Source of the DNA: Ureibacillus thermosphaericus | Lineage (GTDB): Bacteria; Bacillota; Bacilli; Bacillales_A; Planococcaceae | Direction: 5' to 3' | Assembly: GCF_012396605.1 (NCBI RefSeq) | Contig: NZ_JAAXPW010000004.1 | Coordinates: 1 to 64,000 of the forward strand | DNA length: 64,000 bases | In this document: one piece after another, positions 45,304 through 58,800 of the stretch | How the letters are laid out: the number at the start of each line of letters is the position of its first letter | How positions within the stretch are numbered: position 1 is the stretch's first letter | Position numbers and translations under genes: made by a program | The notes under the pieces: model-generated | What the model saw: only the letters and a program-made list of their open reading frames with translations | Databases searched by the model: none | What the model was told of the DNA's origin: nothing

Positions 45304-48300
45304 AGATATTGAAAGCATTTTAGTTATTGGTTCAGGTCCTATTGTTATTGGACAAGCTGCAGAATTCGATTATGCTGGTACTCAAGCTTGTCTTGCATTA
45401 AAAGAAGAAGGATATAAAGTGATTCTAATAAACTCAAACCCTGCAACGATTATGACAGATACAGAAATTGCAGATAAGGTTTATATCGAACCGATTAGTT
45501 TAGAGTTTGTTTCCCGAATATTGCGAAAAGAAAGACCAGATGCCATACTTCCAACACTTGGTGGACAAACTGGCTTAAATATGGCAATTGAACTTCAAAA
45601 ATCAGGTATTTTGGATGAATTAGGGATAGAAGTATTAGGAACAAAATTAGAAGCAATCCATCATGCAGAAGACCGTGAATTATTCAGAAGTTTGATGTTT
45701 GAATTAGGTGCTCCAGTTCCTGAATCCGACATCGTTCATAGTGTTGAAGAAGCAAAAGCTTTTGTTGAAAAAATCGGTTATCCAGTGATTGTTCGACCAG
45801 CCTTTACGCTAGGAGGTACTGGTGGAGGTATTTGTCACAATGAACAAGAGTTGGAAGAAATTGTTTCAAGCGGTTTAAAATATAGCCCAGTGAAACAATG
45901 TCTACTTGAAAAATCAATTGCAGGCTACAAAGAAATTGAGTTTGAAGTAATGCGCGACTCAAAAAATAATGCGATTGTAGTTTGTAGCATGGAAAACGTG
46001 GATCCAGTTGGTATTCATACTGGTGACTCAATTGTAGTAGCACCAGTCCAAACGTTAACTGATCGGGAATATCAGATGCTACGTAACATCTCATTAGATA
46101 TTATCCGTGCATTAAAAATTGAAGGTGGATGTAACGTACAATTAGCACTTGATCCACATAGTTTTAAATATTATGTAATTGAAGTAAATCCTCGTGTTTC
46201 TCGTTCATCTGCTTTAGCATCTAAAGCAACAGGTTACCCAATTGCAAAAATCGCTGCAAAAATTGCGGTTGGTTTAACGCTGGATGAAATTAAAAACCCT
46301 GTTACTGGCACTACATATGCAGACTTCGAACCTGCCATCGACTATGTAGTGGCAAAAATTCCTCGTTGGCCATTTGATAAATTCGAATCTGCAAAACGTA
46401 ATTTAGGTACGCAAATGAAAGCCACTGGGGAAGTAATGGCTTTAGGACGTAATTTTGAAGAAGCGATCTTAAAAGCAGTTCGATCTCTCGAGACTGGCCA
46501 TTATCATATCGATTTAAAACATGCAGAAGATCATGATGATAACTGGATTGAAAAACGCATTAAGAAAGCAGGCGACGAACGGCTATTCTTTATCGCTGAA
46601 GCAATGCGCCGCGGTGTCGCTGTGGAACAAATTCATAAATGGTCACAAATCGATTTATTCTTCCTATATAAACTAAAAAACATTATCGACATGGAGACTG
46701 TTCTTTCTGAAAATAAAAATGATTTAGAAGTGTTAAAACAAGCAAAACGTCTAGGCTTTGCAGATCAAAAAATCGCTGAGCTTTGGGATATGGAAGCGAA
46801 AGAAATTTACGAACTTCGCAAATCGAATGGTATTGTACCGGTTTATAAAATGGTTGACACTTGTGCAGCGGAGTTTGAATCAGCAACTCCTTATTATTAC
46901 GGAACTTACGAAGAAGAAAATGAATCGATTGTTTCCGATAAACCATCTGTCATCGTTCTTGGTTCTGGTCCAATCCGAATTGGACAAGGCGTTGAGTTCG
47001 ACTATGCAACAGTGCATTCGGTTTGGGCAATTCAAGAAGCAGGGTATGAAGCAATTATTATCAACTCAAACCCTGAAACGGTATCAACAGACTTTTCAAT
47101 TTCCGATAAACTCTACTTTGAGCCTTTAACGATTGAAGATGTAATGCACATTATCGATTTGGAAAAACCGATTGGAGTAGTAGTACAATTCGGTGGACAA
47201 ACAGCAATTAACTTAGCAGATAAACTTGCAGCAAATGGTGTGAAAATTTTAGGTACATCATTAGAAGATATCGACAGAGCAGAAAATCGCGACTTGTTTG
47301 AACAAGCTTTAAAAGAATTAGAAATTCCACAGCCAGAGGGGGACACTGCGGTTTCATTGGATGAAGCATTGGAAATTGCAAAGAGAATCGGCTTCCCGGT
47401 ATTGGTTCGTCCTTCTTACGTTCTTGGCGGCCGTGCGATGGAAATCGTTTATAACGAAAATGAATTGAAACAATATATGGAAAATGCGGTAGAAGCTTCT
47501 CCAGATCATCCTGTATTAATTGACCGTTATTTAACAGGAAAAGAAGTAGAAGTAGATGCGATTTCTGATGGAGAAAATGTACTCATTCCTGGCATTATGG
47601 AACATATTGAACGTGCTGGGGTTCACTCAGGTGACTCAATTTCCGTTTACCCACCGCAAAGTTTGACGCAAAAACAAATTGAAACGATTGTGGATTATAC
47701 AACAAGATTGGCTAGAGGATTAAATATTGTCGGATTAATGAACATCCAATATGTCATTTCAGATGGAAATGTATATGTCATTGAAGTAAACCCTCGTGCA
47801 TCAAGAACAGTGCCGTTCTTAAGCAAAATTACAAACATTCCGATGGCGAATGTTGCAACAAAAGCGATTTTAGGTCAATCAATCGTTGAACAAGGTTACG
47901 AAACAGGTCTAGTTGAAGAGAAAAAAGGTGTATACGTAAAAGTACCTGTATTTAGCTTTGCAAAACTACGACGCGTCGATATCACACTAGGACCTGAAAT
48001 GAAGTCAACTGGTGAAGTAATGGGGAAAGACATTACTTTAGAAAAAGCATTATATAAAGGGTTGGTTGCTTCAGGTATAGAAATCAAACCGTATGGAACT
48101 GTGTTATTTACAGTAGCGGATAAAGATAAAGAAGAAGCAATTAGTCTTGCCAAACGTTTCCAATCTGTAGGTTATCGCATCATGGCGACAGAAGGAACAG
48201 CGAAAAAATTTGAAGAAGCAGGTATTCGAACAGAAGTAGTAGATAAAATTGGTGGTAAAGGTAAAACGTTGGTGGATGTAATCCAAAACGGTGATGCCCA

Positions 48301-48483
48301 AGTTGTAATTAATACTTTAACGAAAGGAAAACAACCTGCCCGCGACGGTTTCCGCATTCGTCGAGAAACTGTTGAAAACGGCATTCCTTGTTTAACATCA
48401 TTGGATACAGCTAACGCTTTAATAACAGTCATTGAATCCATGACATTTGCAATACAGGAAATGCCGAAAGCGGAGGTATATTC

Positions 48484-48487
<4 letters not shown>
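45290..48487 (+). CDS. pyrAB: Carbamoyl-phosphate synthase large subunit (pyrimidine-specific)
   Basis: 1065 residues. Two homologous ATP-grasp halves, the first making carboxyphosphate and carbamate (about 1-400) and the second making carbamoyl phosphate (about 550-935), joined by an oligomerisation domain and ending in an allosteric MGS-like domain (about 935-1060). Each half opens with the repeat [18 protein letters not shown] or its equivalent and ends with a EVNPR(V/A)SRS/T segment. Being in the pyr operon, it should respond to pyrimidines, with any arginine-specific copy elsewhere. Confidence 0.97.
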
Positions 48488-50164
<1,677 letters not shown>

Positions 50165-50165
<1 letters not shown>

Positions 50166-50863
50166 TGAACAAACCGATTATCGCGTTAGATTTTCCGAGT
50201 GAAATTGAAGTTTTTCAGTTTTTAAACCAATTCGATGAAAAATTGTTTGTAAAAGTTGGAATGGAGCTTTTTTATCAAGAAGGTCCTGATATTGTAAGAA
50301 AAATTAAGGATTTAGGACATGATATATTCCTTGATTTAAAACTTCATGACATTCCAAATACAGTGAAATCTGCAATGAAAGGGCTAGCTCGTTTGGGCGT
50401 TGATTTAGTAAATGTGCATGCAGCCGGCGGAAAAAATATGATGGAAGCAGCCATTGAAGGATTAGAGGCAGGAAGTGCTGACAAAAGGCCAATGCTCATT
50501 GCCGTGACTCAATTAACGTCTACAACGGAAGAACAAATGCAAAAGGAGCAAAAAATCCCATTATCCTTGTTAGATTCAGTATTGCATTATGCACAATTAA
50601 CGAAAGATGCTGGATTAGATGGAGTTGTTTGCTCTGTTCATGAAGCAAAAAATATTGCGGATGTATGTGGAGAAACGTTCTTACGAGTGACACCTGGAAT
50701 TCGACTGCCTGGTGGAGATGCTCACGATCAGAAACGGATTGCAACTCCTGACTATGCCCGAATTAATGGCTCTTCTTATATTGTTATTGGACGAGCAGTG
50801 ACTAAAGCAGAAAATCCTGTAGAAGCTTATAAAAAGGTATGCCAACTTTGGGAGGGAATTTAA
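50165..50863 (+). CDS. pyrF: Orotidine 5'-phosphate decarboxylase
   Basis: 232 residues. It decarboxylates OMP to UMP, the last step of the pathway. The catalytic D-x-K-x-x-D is D57-L-K59-L-H-D62 in [32 protein letters not shown] and [11 protein letters not shown] bind phosphate. It shares one base with each neighbour (pyrD and pyrE), a tightly coupled arrangement. Confidence 0.97.
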
Positions 50864-51492
50864 TGGCTATTGAAAAAGAAATTGCCCAAATCATGTTATC
50901 AGTAGGTGCTGTTGAATTAAACGCATCGGAATTATTTACCTGGGCAAGTGGAATTAAATCACCCATTTATTGTGATACACGTTTAACAATTTCTTATCCA
51001 GAAGCAAGAAAACAAATTGCGAAAGGTTTAGCGGAAAAAATTAAAGAACATTTTCCTGAAACAGAAGTGGTTGCAGGCACAGCAACAGCAGGAATTCCTC
51101 ATGCTGCATGGGTGAGTGATGTATTACAATTGCCAATGGTATATGTGCGTTCCAAACCGAAAGAACATGGACGAGGCAATCAAATTGAGGGGAAACTAGA
51201 ACCAGGTCAGAAGGTAGTTGTTGTAGAAGACATCATTTCAACTGGCGGTTCATCACTTACTGCAGTAAAAGCATTAAGAGATGCAGGATGCGAAGTCGTG
51301 GGTGTTGTATGTGTTTATACATACAATTTGCCAAAAGCCGAGGATGCTTTTGAAAATGAGGGTATAAAGTATGTCAGCTTAACGAATTTCGACTATTTAA
51401 TTGAAGCGGCAAAAGATTCTGGTGCTATTAAGTCCGACGATATTCCATTCTTAAAAAATTGGCATGAAGATTTGAAAGCTGGTAGATTATAA
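50863..51492 (+). CDS. pyrE: Orotate phosphoribosyltransferase
   Basis: 209 residues from ATG 50863, with GGAGGG upstream; a longer in-frame start within pyrF lacks a site. It joins orotate and PRPP to OMP. The PRPP loop VVVVEDIISTGGSSLTAV is near 113-130 and the flexible loop with RSKPKEHGRGN near 93-103. It is the last gene of the operon, ended by a strong terminator. Confidence 0.97.
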   Translation: MAIEKEIAQIMLSVGAVELNASELFTWASGIKSPIYCDTRLTISYPEARKQIAKGLAEKIKEHFPETEVVAGTATAGIPHAAWVSDVLQLPMVYVRSKPKEHGRGNQIEGKLEPGQKVVVVEDIISTGGSSLTAVKALRDAGCEVVGVVCVYTYNLPKAEDAFENEGIKYVSLTNFDYLIEAAKDSGAIKSDDIPFLKNWHEDLKAGRL

Positions 51493-51494
51493 TA

Positions 51495-51539
51495 AAAAAA
51501 TTCTCCTGAGTCATTAAAATGATTCAGGAGAATTTTTTT
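51495..51539. terminator. Bidirectional terminator after pyrE
   Basis: A stem of about 20 bp with one G-T pair (51495-51514 with 51519-51538), A run on the left, T run on the right, small loop. It serves both pyrE and the converging serine hydrolase gene. Confidence 0.95.
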
Positions 51540-51540
51540 A

Positions 51541-53469
51541 TTATGCAAAACCAGGAAAAAATCTCCAGTAGATGCAGTATGGGATGAAAAGTAGGCAACC
51601 CATTAGAATGACGAAATAGCCGATTTTTCTTTTATTCGAAACGTTTCTATACAATTGATAATACAATCCAAACAGTAACATGGTCAAAATGCCAGTAATC
51701 ACAGGTACATACAGCAATATTTGTACGAGTTTTGGTAGGCCAAAAGCAACTGCAGGGAATCCAGCTATTTGATTTATAAAACATAATTGAAAGATTGGAA
51801 ATGGAAATGAAAGATTTAATAAACTAATTACTCCACAGAGTTGAAGGAAAGGCAATTCCATATAAGCATAGAATTTCTTATTTCTTTTAATAAAATGGAT
51901 GATTGAATAGATGAGTGTTATGACAAATAGTATTGTAAAAATAGTTAGGAACACTAGCTGTGATATCACTTTTTCATACCAAGGAATTTTTTCATACGTG
52001 GTGTGATAACCATTACCTGTATGCATCAATAATTTTCCGTCAAGATTTTCAAAAGCAACATATCCTTCCATATCACTACGTTGAAACAGCATCGGTTCAA
52101 TTTGTGTGAGCGTTGCTTCTTTTTCAAATCCTCCCCAACCTGCTGTATCGCCTGGACCTGAAACAACAAGTTGTAAAGTGCCATCATGATTTGCAGTAAT
52201 ATCAATCATCATCCCGGAGAAAAAGCTACCAACTTTCATGATATTTTGATGTTGCTGGATTGCTCGATAAGTACCTTCTAATTTCTTTGCTTCCTCTAAT
52301 GTTAAGGGAATACCAGTCTTTTTTGCTTTCTTTTCAAAAAAGTAATCGAAAAAAGTAGTGGTTAATTCATTAAGTAAATCATCACCTCGAATATTTTGAA
52401 AATATACGAATCCTATTTGTTCTTCAGGTATAAACAACATTCTGGTTGTTACTCCAAATCCACTGCCATCTCTAACAAGTGCCCTTTTGTTGTTTTGAAA
52501 GAATTCAAAAAATCCATAAGTAACACCTGCTAGATTGTCATGTCCACGGTATTGCGCTTGAATCATAGATTGTACTGTTTCTTGTTTTAATATTTCGATT
52601 CCATCAAATGTGCCATTTTTCATTAAGGCAATTAGTAAATTGCTAACTTCTGCTGGAGTGCTACTTAGACCTCCTGAAGGCGGAGTGGAGCCATATAAAA
52701 ACTCTGTTTCAATAAACTTATTATCTTCAAATAAATAGGTAGTGGCTAGACTATGTTGTAATGACTTTGGAATGGTTTGAGAGAATGTACTGTAGTTCAT
52801 AGAAAGCGGCTGAAGAATTTTTTCCTTTACATAAACATCAAATGCTTTTCCAGTGATATTTTCAATAATATGAGCAGCTAATACGGAACCCATTCCACCG
52901 TAGGCAATGCCCGTACCGGGTTGAATAGTTGGTTTTCTCAAATCTTTTATTAATGTGTCATGAAGAGGCGGAATGGCATCCGCATTTAACACAAAAGTTC
53001 CAACATCTTTAGATGGAAAGCCTTCTGTATGGGTAAGCAAATGGTGAATTTTAATTCCTTTCAATCGATGGATAAGTGGATCATCTTCTGCTAAATATTT
53101 TGATACTTCATCATGAACCGATAATTTGCCTTCTTCTTGCAATTTTAAAATTGCCATCAGTACATAAATTTTTGATAATGAAGCAACCCGAAATAGAGTC
53201 TTTTCTGGGTCAACCCCAATTTTTTTATCAATATTTGCGTAGCCGTATCCTTTTGAAATTATTCTTTTTCCATCTTTCACTAATATGAAACCGACACCTG
53301 GAACATGCTTTTTTGACATCTCCTTTGAAAAAAATTCATCAAAAAACTGTTCGATTTCAGCTTGTGATTTATGAAATTCTGATGCCTTTGCCTTTTGAGG
53401 TGATTGAATGAGAAATGCAAATAGTAGTACGAATATACTGAGGCAATGAATAAATTTGAATTGCATCAT
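51541..53469 (-). CDS. Serine hydrolase, beta-lactamase/PBP4* family, with C-terminal membrane domain
   Basis: 642 residues. A signal peptide (1-30, cut after KAKA) is followed by a class C beta-lactamase-like domain (about 35-370) with S97-L-S-K100. The second motif, usually Y-x-N, reads Y-G-G in GIAYGGMGS, so this is likely an esterase or peptidase relative and not a true beta-lactamase. A beta-rich domain (about 385-480) leads to four or five transmembrane helices (about 495-640). The start is ATG 53469 or 53466, with AGGAGGA upstream. The place corresponds to the cysH region in B. subtilis, so it is an accessory gene. The substrate is unknown. Confidence 0.88.
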   Translation of the reverse strand: MMQFKFIHCLSIFVLLFAFLIQSPQKAKASEFHKSQAEIEQFFDEFFSKEMSKKHVPGVGFILVKDGKRIISKGYGYANIDKKIGVDPEKTLFRVASLSKIYVLMAILKLQEEGKLSVHDEVSKYLAEDDPLIHRLKGIKIHHLLTHTEGFPSKDVGTFVLNADAIPPLHDTLIKDLRKPTIQPGTGIAYGGMGSVLAAHIIENITGKAFDVYVKEKILQPLSMNYSTFSQTIPKSLQHSLATTYLFEDNKFIETEFLYGSTPPSGGLSSTPAEVSNLLIALMKNGTFDGIEILKQETVQSMIQAQYRGHDNLAGVTYGFFEFFQNNKRALVRDGSGFGVTTRMLFIPEEQIGFVYFQNIRGDDLLNELTTTFFDYFFEKKAKKTGIPLTLEEAKKLEGTYRAIQQHQNIMKVGSFFSGMMIDITANHDGTLQLVVSGPGDTAGWGGFEKEATLTQIEPMLFQRSDMEGYVAFENLDGKLLMHTGNGYHTTYEKIPWYEKVISQLVFLTIFTILFVITLIYSIIHFIKRNKKFYAYMELPFLQLCGVISLLNLSFPFPIFQLCFINQIAGFPAVAFGLPKLVQILLYVPVITGILTMLLFGLYYQLYRNVSNKRKIGYFVILMGCLLFIPYCIYWRFFPGFA

Positions 53470-53660
53470 TATTCCTCCTGAAAATTTTACAGATGAATCG
53501 TTAATTTCTATGCATTTATAGAGTAATTAATAACTTGGTAATGCAATAATATTGAGCCAATATTTTAACAAAAGGTGTTTGGAAAAAAGAGGTTGTTGAT
53601 TATTTTTAGTAAGGCTCAAGCTTTAGGGTTATTTATAAACCAGAAGGCTTGAATTATTTT

Positions 53661-53696
53661 AAAAAAATAGTACAAACCGTCGTATAGGTTTGCACT
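53661..53696 (-). terminator. Terminator of rqcH
   Basis: On the minus strand a 10-position stem with one G-T-type mismatch (53687-53696 with 53669-53678), an 8-nt loop and seven Ts. It lies 15 bp after the rqcH stop. Confidence 0.85.
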
Positions 53697-53711
53697 ACAA
53701 TAATAAAAAGA

Positions 53712-55394
53712 TCAATCTTTTTTCTTAAGTTTTAATACAACTTCTTCATCCGGTGTGACATAGAGCGTTTTTTGCTCAAAATAAATCACGAAACCTGGTT
53801 TTGCTCCATTCGGCTTTTTCACATGTCGAATTTTCGTATAGTCTACTGGTACAGAAGAGGAGCTTCTTGCTTTGCTAAAATAGGCGCTTAATATAGCAGC
53901 TTCTTTCAATGTTGTCTCGTCTGGATTATCCGAATGAATGACGACATGTGATCCTGGAATATCTTTTGTGTGAAGCCAAGTATCGGATTTTTTAGCTAAT
54001 TTAAAGGTTAAATAGTCGTTTTGTTTATTGTTTTTGCCGACCGATATAGGAACCCCTGTTGATGACATAAATTTTTCAGGAACAGGTTTTAATTGTTTTT
54101 GCTTTTGTTTTTTGTTTCGTTTTTTCAAATAGCCTTGTTCTGCTAGTTCATCACGAATTTCTTCAATATCCGTTGGGCTTGCTTGGTTTACTTGGTTGAT
54201 GAGCATTTCAAAATATTCAATTTCCTCTTTTGTTTTATCAATTTGCTCTTTTACCCGAATGAGCGCATGTTTAGCTTTATTGTATTTCGAATAATAGCTT
54301 TGGGCATTTTCGATAGGTGTTTTTCTTTCATCTAATGGTATTGTCAATTCTTGTTCATTGTAGTAATTCGTTACGGTAACTTCCTTCATGCCTTTGTCGA
54401 ATTGGTATAAATTAGCCATTAATAGTTCGCCATATAATTGGTATTGATCTAATTTGGAAGCTTGTTCTAAATCTTTATGTAACTTTTTTAATTTTGTTTT
54501 CAATTTATTGATTTCATTTTGTAAAAAGCGTTCTAAGTCGCCCGCTTGTTGTTTTACACGGTCCCTTTCAGCTCTTGCGTAAAATGCTCGGTCTAGGAGG
54601 GAGCTTAAATCAACAAAAAACGTATTTTTCCTCGATACATGAGTAATTGTTGTCGGTGAAAAATAAGGTTTTCCATCAACTTCTAAATAAGTAGGATTAG
54701 CACTAGCAAGAATTTCGTTTATAAACGTGCGGAATATTTCAATTTTATTGTTTTCGTCCTTCATTCGATGCAATAATTCTTTAGCATGAAAAGGAGAAAA
54801 TCCAGCAAAATGAGCAACTACTTCTTGTGATGTTTTTTCATTTGAGAAAAAGTTCGTAATCTCCTCATCAGATATTGTAATCGGATTGGCTTTTTGTTGT
54901 GCTGGTGGATGGATATACTCAAATCCTGGAAGCACTGTTCGATAACTGTTAACGGAAGGTGGTAAATGTTTTAATCCATCGATGATTTTATTTTCATCGT
55001 CAACTAAAATTAAATTACTATGTCGTCCCATTATTTCAACGATTAACTTCCGAGTCACTTGGTCACCAATTTCGTTTTTACTTTCAATGTGAAAAGTAAT
55101 CAATCTCTCAAAACCATTGTTTTCAATTCGAGTAATAATGCCGCCTTCAATATGTTTGCGGAGGAGCATGCAAAACATTGGTGGTTCTTGTGGATTTTCA
55201 ATCGATTCTTTTGTTAAGTGAACTCGTGCATATGATGGGTGAATAGAAAATAATAATTTTTCATTTTTCCCTCTTGCTCGGATATGGAGCACTACTTCCA
55301 ATGCATTTGGTTGATGAACTTTTGAAATTCGACCAGTTTCAAGTCTCTTCAACTCATTGATCATCGCTACTGTAAATAATCCATCAAATGCCAT
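53712..55394 (-). CDS. rqcH: Ribosome quality control protein RqcH (NFACT family, YloA)
   Basis: 560 residues. RqcH binds stalled 50S subunits carrying peptidyl-tRNA and recruits tRNA-Ala to add C-terminal alanine tails. NFACT-N comes first (FDGLFTVAMINELKRLETGRISKVHQP), then a helix-hairpin-helix and a long coiled coil (about 280-430), then NFACT-R (about 440-550, with DTWLHTKDIPGSHVVIHS). Older databases call it fibronectin-binding protein. AGAGGAAC precedes the ATG on the minus strand. Its presumed partner family member YlmH is also in this window. The yloB P-type ATPase gene, its usual neighbour, is missing. Confidence 0.95.
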   Translation of the reverse strand: MAFDGLFTVAMINELKRLETGRISKVHQPNALEVVLHIRARGKNEKLLFSIHPSYARVHLTKESIENPQEPPMFCMLLRKHIEGGIITRIENNGFERLITFHIESKNEIGDQVTRKLIVEIMGRHSNLILVDDENKIIDGLKHLPPSVNSYRTVLPGFEYIHPPAQQKANPITISDEEITNFFSNEKTSQEVVAHFAGFSPFHAKELLHRMKDENNKIEIFRTFINEILASANPTYLEVDGKPYFSPTTITHVSRKNTFFVDLSSLLDRAFYARAERDRVKQQAGDLERFLQNEINKLKTKLKKLHKDLEQASKLDQYQLYGELLMANLYQFDKGMKEVTVTNYYNEQELTIPLDERKTPIENAQSYYSKYNKAKHALIRVKEQIDKTKEEIEYFEMLINQVNQASPTDIEEIRDELAEQGYLKKRNKKQKQKQLKPVPEKFMSSTGVPISVGKNNKQNDYLTFKLAKKSDTWLHTKDIPGSHVVIHSDNPDETTLKEAAILSAYFSKARSSSSVPVDYTKIRHVKKPNGAKPGFVIYFEQKTLYVTPDEEVVLKLKKKD

Positions 55395-55510
55395 AATTGT
55401 TCCTCTTTTCTTGAAAAATCACTGATATATTATTTTATCATGTTTTTATATCTCTGCATTGATTCTAATGCAATTCATAAAATATTTAAAGTTTAATGAG
55501 AAGAAGCATT

Positions 55511-55558
55511 TGACATTTTAAAACCTTTGAATTATCTTATTATTGAACAGTGGTCAAT
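55511..55558 (+). promoter_or_regulatory. Promoter and operator of the tetR-type gene
   Basis: TTGACA (55511-55516), 17 bp, TATCTT (55534-55539). The 15-bp inverted repeat TTGAACAGTGGTCAA (55544-55558) covers the expected transcription start. The same motif occurs twice before the next gene, so the regulator should repress itself. Confidence 0.8.
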
Positions 55559-55594
55559 TAATTTAATGCAACTAGAATGACTGGAGGATTTATT

Positions 55595-56161
55595 ATGGCA
55601 AGAGATGCGTCTAAACCTGTCCTTACGCCAAAAATGATTATGGATGTTGCAAGAGATTTATTCGTAAAAAATGGCTATCAGCAAGTTTCGATGCGTCAAA
55701 TTGCAAAAGAACTTGGCTGTTCCCACGGTGCTTTGTATTATCATTTTCAAAGTAAAGCAGAATTATTTTTTGCATTGGTGAAGGAATATTTTGTTCTATT
55801 AGAACAGGAATTAAACAATGTATTAGAGAAGGACATTGAAAATTTAGAAAAACTTGAGCAATGTATGCTTGGGTATATCAAGTTTGGTTTAAACCATCAG
55901 AGCCATTATGAAATAATGTTTATGCTAAAAGATGATGAGGTACGCAATTTCATCAATGAACAACCGATGAAGGTATATGAGAAGTTTGCCAATGCTTTAT
56001 ACACATTATCAAATAAAAAATTGCAATTAAAGGATATATGGTCAATTTTTATTTCTTTGCATGGTTTTGTTAGTCACTATTTATCCCATGTTGTAAGTTA
56101 TGAAGATATAGAGAATGCAGCAATTCATCACGTAAAATTTTTACTTAAAGGCGTGTGTTAA
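55595..56161 (+). CDS. TetR/AcrR family transcriptional regulator
   Basis: 188 residues from ATG 55595, with GGAGG 7 nt upstream. The N-terminal helix-turn-helix lies at about 12-58 (MIMDVARDLFVKNGYQ, then MRQIAKELGCSHGALYYHF). The C-terminal ligand domain has no recognisable specificity. Matched 15-bp operators flank its own gene and the following oxidoreductase gene, so it is probably the local repressor of that pair. It lies between rqcH and yicC, a place with no such gene in B. subtilis. Confidence 0.9.
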   Translation: MARDASKPVLTPKMIMDVARDLFVKNGYQQVSMRQIAKELGCSHGALYYHFQSKAELFFALVKEYFVLLEQELNNVLEKDIENLEKLEQCMLGYIKFGLNHQSHYEIMFMLKDDEVRNFINEQPMKVYEKFANALYTLSNKKLQLKDIWSIFISLHGFVSHYLSHVVSYEDIENAAIHHVKFLLKGVC

Positions 56162-56176
56162 TTTTTTTATATTTAT

Positions 56177-56227
56177 TTAACCAGCGGTCAATAAAATGTA
56201 TTGAACATTTAATTGACCACTGGTTAA
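56177..56227 (+). promoter_or_regulatory. Two operators before the oxidoreductase gene
   Basis: TTAACCAGCGGTCAA (56177-56191) and TTGACCACTGGTTAA (56213-56227) both fit TTRACC-N3-GGTYAA. Their starts are 36 bp apart and they are mirror images of each other, giving a larger inverted repeat around 19-21 bp. They match the operator at 55544-55558. Confidence 0.8.
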
Positions 56228-56248
56228 CAAAAAGGGAGGAGTTTTTTT

Positions 56249-57169
56249 ATGAAAAAAGTATTAGTTCTTGGTGCTTCAGGTAATATGGGAGCGGCACTTG
56301 TAAAAGAATTTTGTAATCGTGGAATTGAAGTAAAAGCATTTGCACGAAATAAGGAAAAATTAGAAAGACTATTTAATAATGAGGAACGAGTGGAAATAGT
56401 CCAAGGAGATTTATTTAATCAAACAGATTTACTTCATGCAGCACAAGATGTTGATTTAATCGTTCATTCAGTGAATATACCTTATCAAGAGTGGAAAAAA
56501 CTACCTGTATTAATGGACAATGTTATTCAAACTGTAAAAAAGTACAACATAAAATTTGCTTATGTTGATAATATATATGCTTATGGTCGAAGTGTTGGCA
56601 AAAAAATGACGGAGGATATGCCGAAAAATCCTCATACAAAAAAAGGAAAAATCCGATTGCAATTAGAAAACATGATCAAGAATTCTGGAATTAAATATAC
56701 TATTGCTCATTTCCCAGATTTTTACGGTCCGAATGCCGCTAATACATTATTATATACAACAATCAATGCTGTAATAAACAATAAAAAGGCCATGTTTATA
56801 GGGAATCCAAAGTTGGCGAGGGAATACATTTATTTGCCTGATGGAGCAAAGGCTTTTGTAAACTTAGTATTGAATGAAAAGGCTTATGGGCAAGAGTGGA
56901 ATATTCCTTCTTACGGTCCGATTACCGGGGAAGAAATCATTCAAATGATTCGAGAGTTTACGGGATATGATAAAAAAATCTCCATTGTAACGAAAAGAAT
57001 GGTTCAAATGGTAGGATTATTCAACCCATTTATGCGTGAATTTTCGGAGATGTTTTATTTAATTGATGAACCTGTTATTTTAAGCGGTGAAAAATATGAG
57101 CGGGAAATCGGTCCCCTACCAAAAACATCATACTATGATGGACTAAGAGAAATTTTTCAAATAAAATAA
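56249..57169 (+). CDS. NAD(P)-dependent epimerase/dehydratase-like oxidoreductase
   Basis: 306 residues, extended SDR fold. The cofactor loop GASGNMG is at 8-14. The usual active-site Y-x-x-x-K is not clear; the equivalent region reads DNIYAYGRSVGKKM. FPDFYGPNAANTLL and AREYIYLPDGAKAFVNLVL are typical of the extended/atypical SDR group. The substrate cannot be inferred. AAAGGGAGGAG precedes the ATG. It is transcribed away from two operators of the adjacent TetR-type regulator and is therefore likely inducible. Confidence 0.85.
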   Translation: MKKVLVLGASGNMGAALVKEFCNRGIEVKAFARNKEKLERLFNNEERVEIVQGDLFNQTDLLHAAQDVDLIVHSVNIPYQEWKKLPVLMDNVIQTVKKYNIKFAYVDNIYAYGRSVGKKMTEDMPKNPHTKKGKIRLQLENMIKNSGIKYTIAHFPDFYGPNAANTLLYTTINAVINNKKAMFIGNPKLAREYIYLPDGAKAFVNLVLNEKAYGQEWNIPSYGPITGEEIIQMIREFTGYDKKISIVTKRMVQMVGLFNPFMREFSEMFYLIDEPVILSGEKYEREIGPLPKTSYYDGLREIFQIK

Positions 57170-57190
57170 AAAAGCTAAGTTAATCTTCTA

Positions 57191-57218
57191 ATAACGGATA
57201 AATACGTTATAATTTTTT
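57191..57218 (+). terminator. Weak terminator after the oxidoreductase gene
   Basis: A 6-bp stem ATAACG/CGTTAT (57191-57196 with 57205-57210) followed by six Ts. Short and AT-rich, hence uncertain. Confidence 0.38.
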
Positions 57219-57225
57219 AATCATG

Positions 57226-57234
57226 TGTTATAAT
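57226..57234 (+). promoter_or_regulatory. Extended -10 promoter of yicC-gmk-rpoZ
   Basis: TGTTATAAT is an extended -10 with perfect TATAAT (57229-57234), 34 bp before the gene. No good -35 is visible. Confidence 0.5.
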
Positions 57235-57267
57235 TGGAGCATAGCTTTATGAAAGGTGTGACTTACC

Positions 57268-58798
<1,531 letters not shown>

Positions 58799-58800
58799 TG

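Noticed and set aside
53600-53660. A second terminator or repeat between the serine hydrolase and rqcH (CAAGC...GCTTG pairing)
   Set aside because: The stem is short and interrupted, has no clear T run on either strand, and the rqcH terminator beside it is sufficient.
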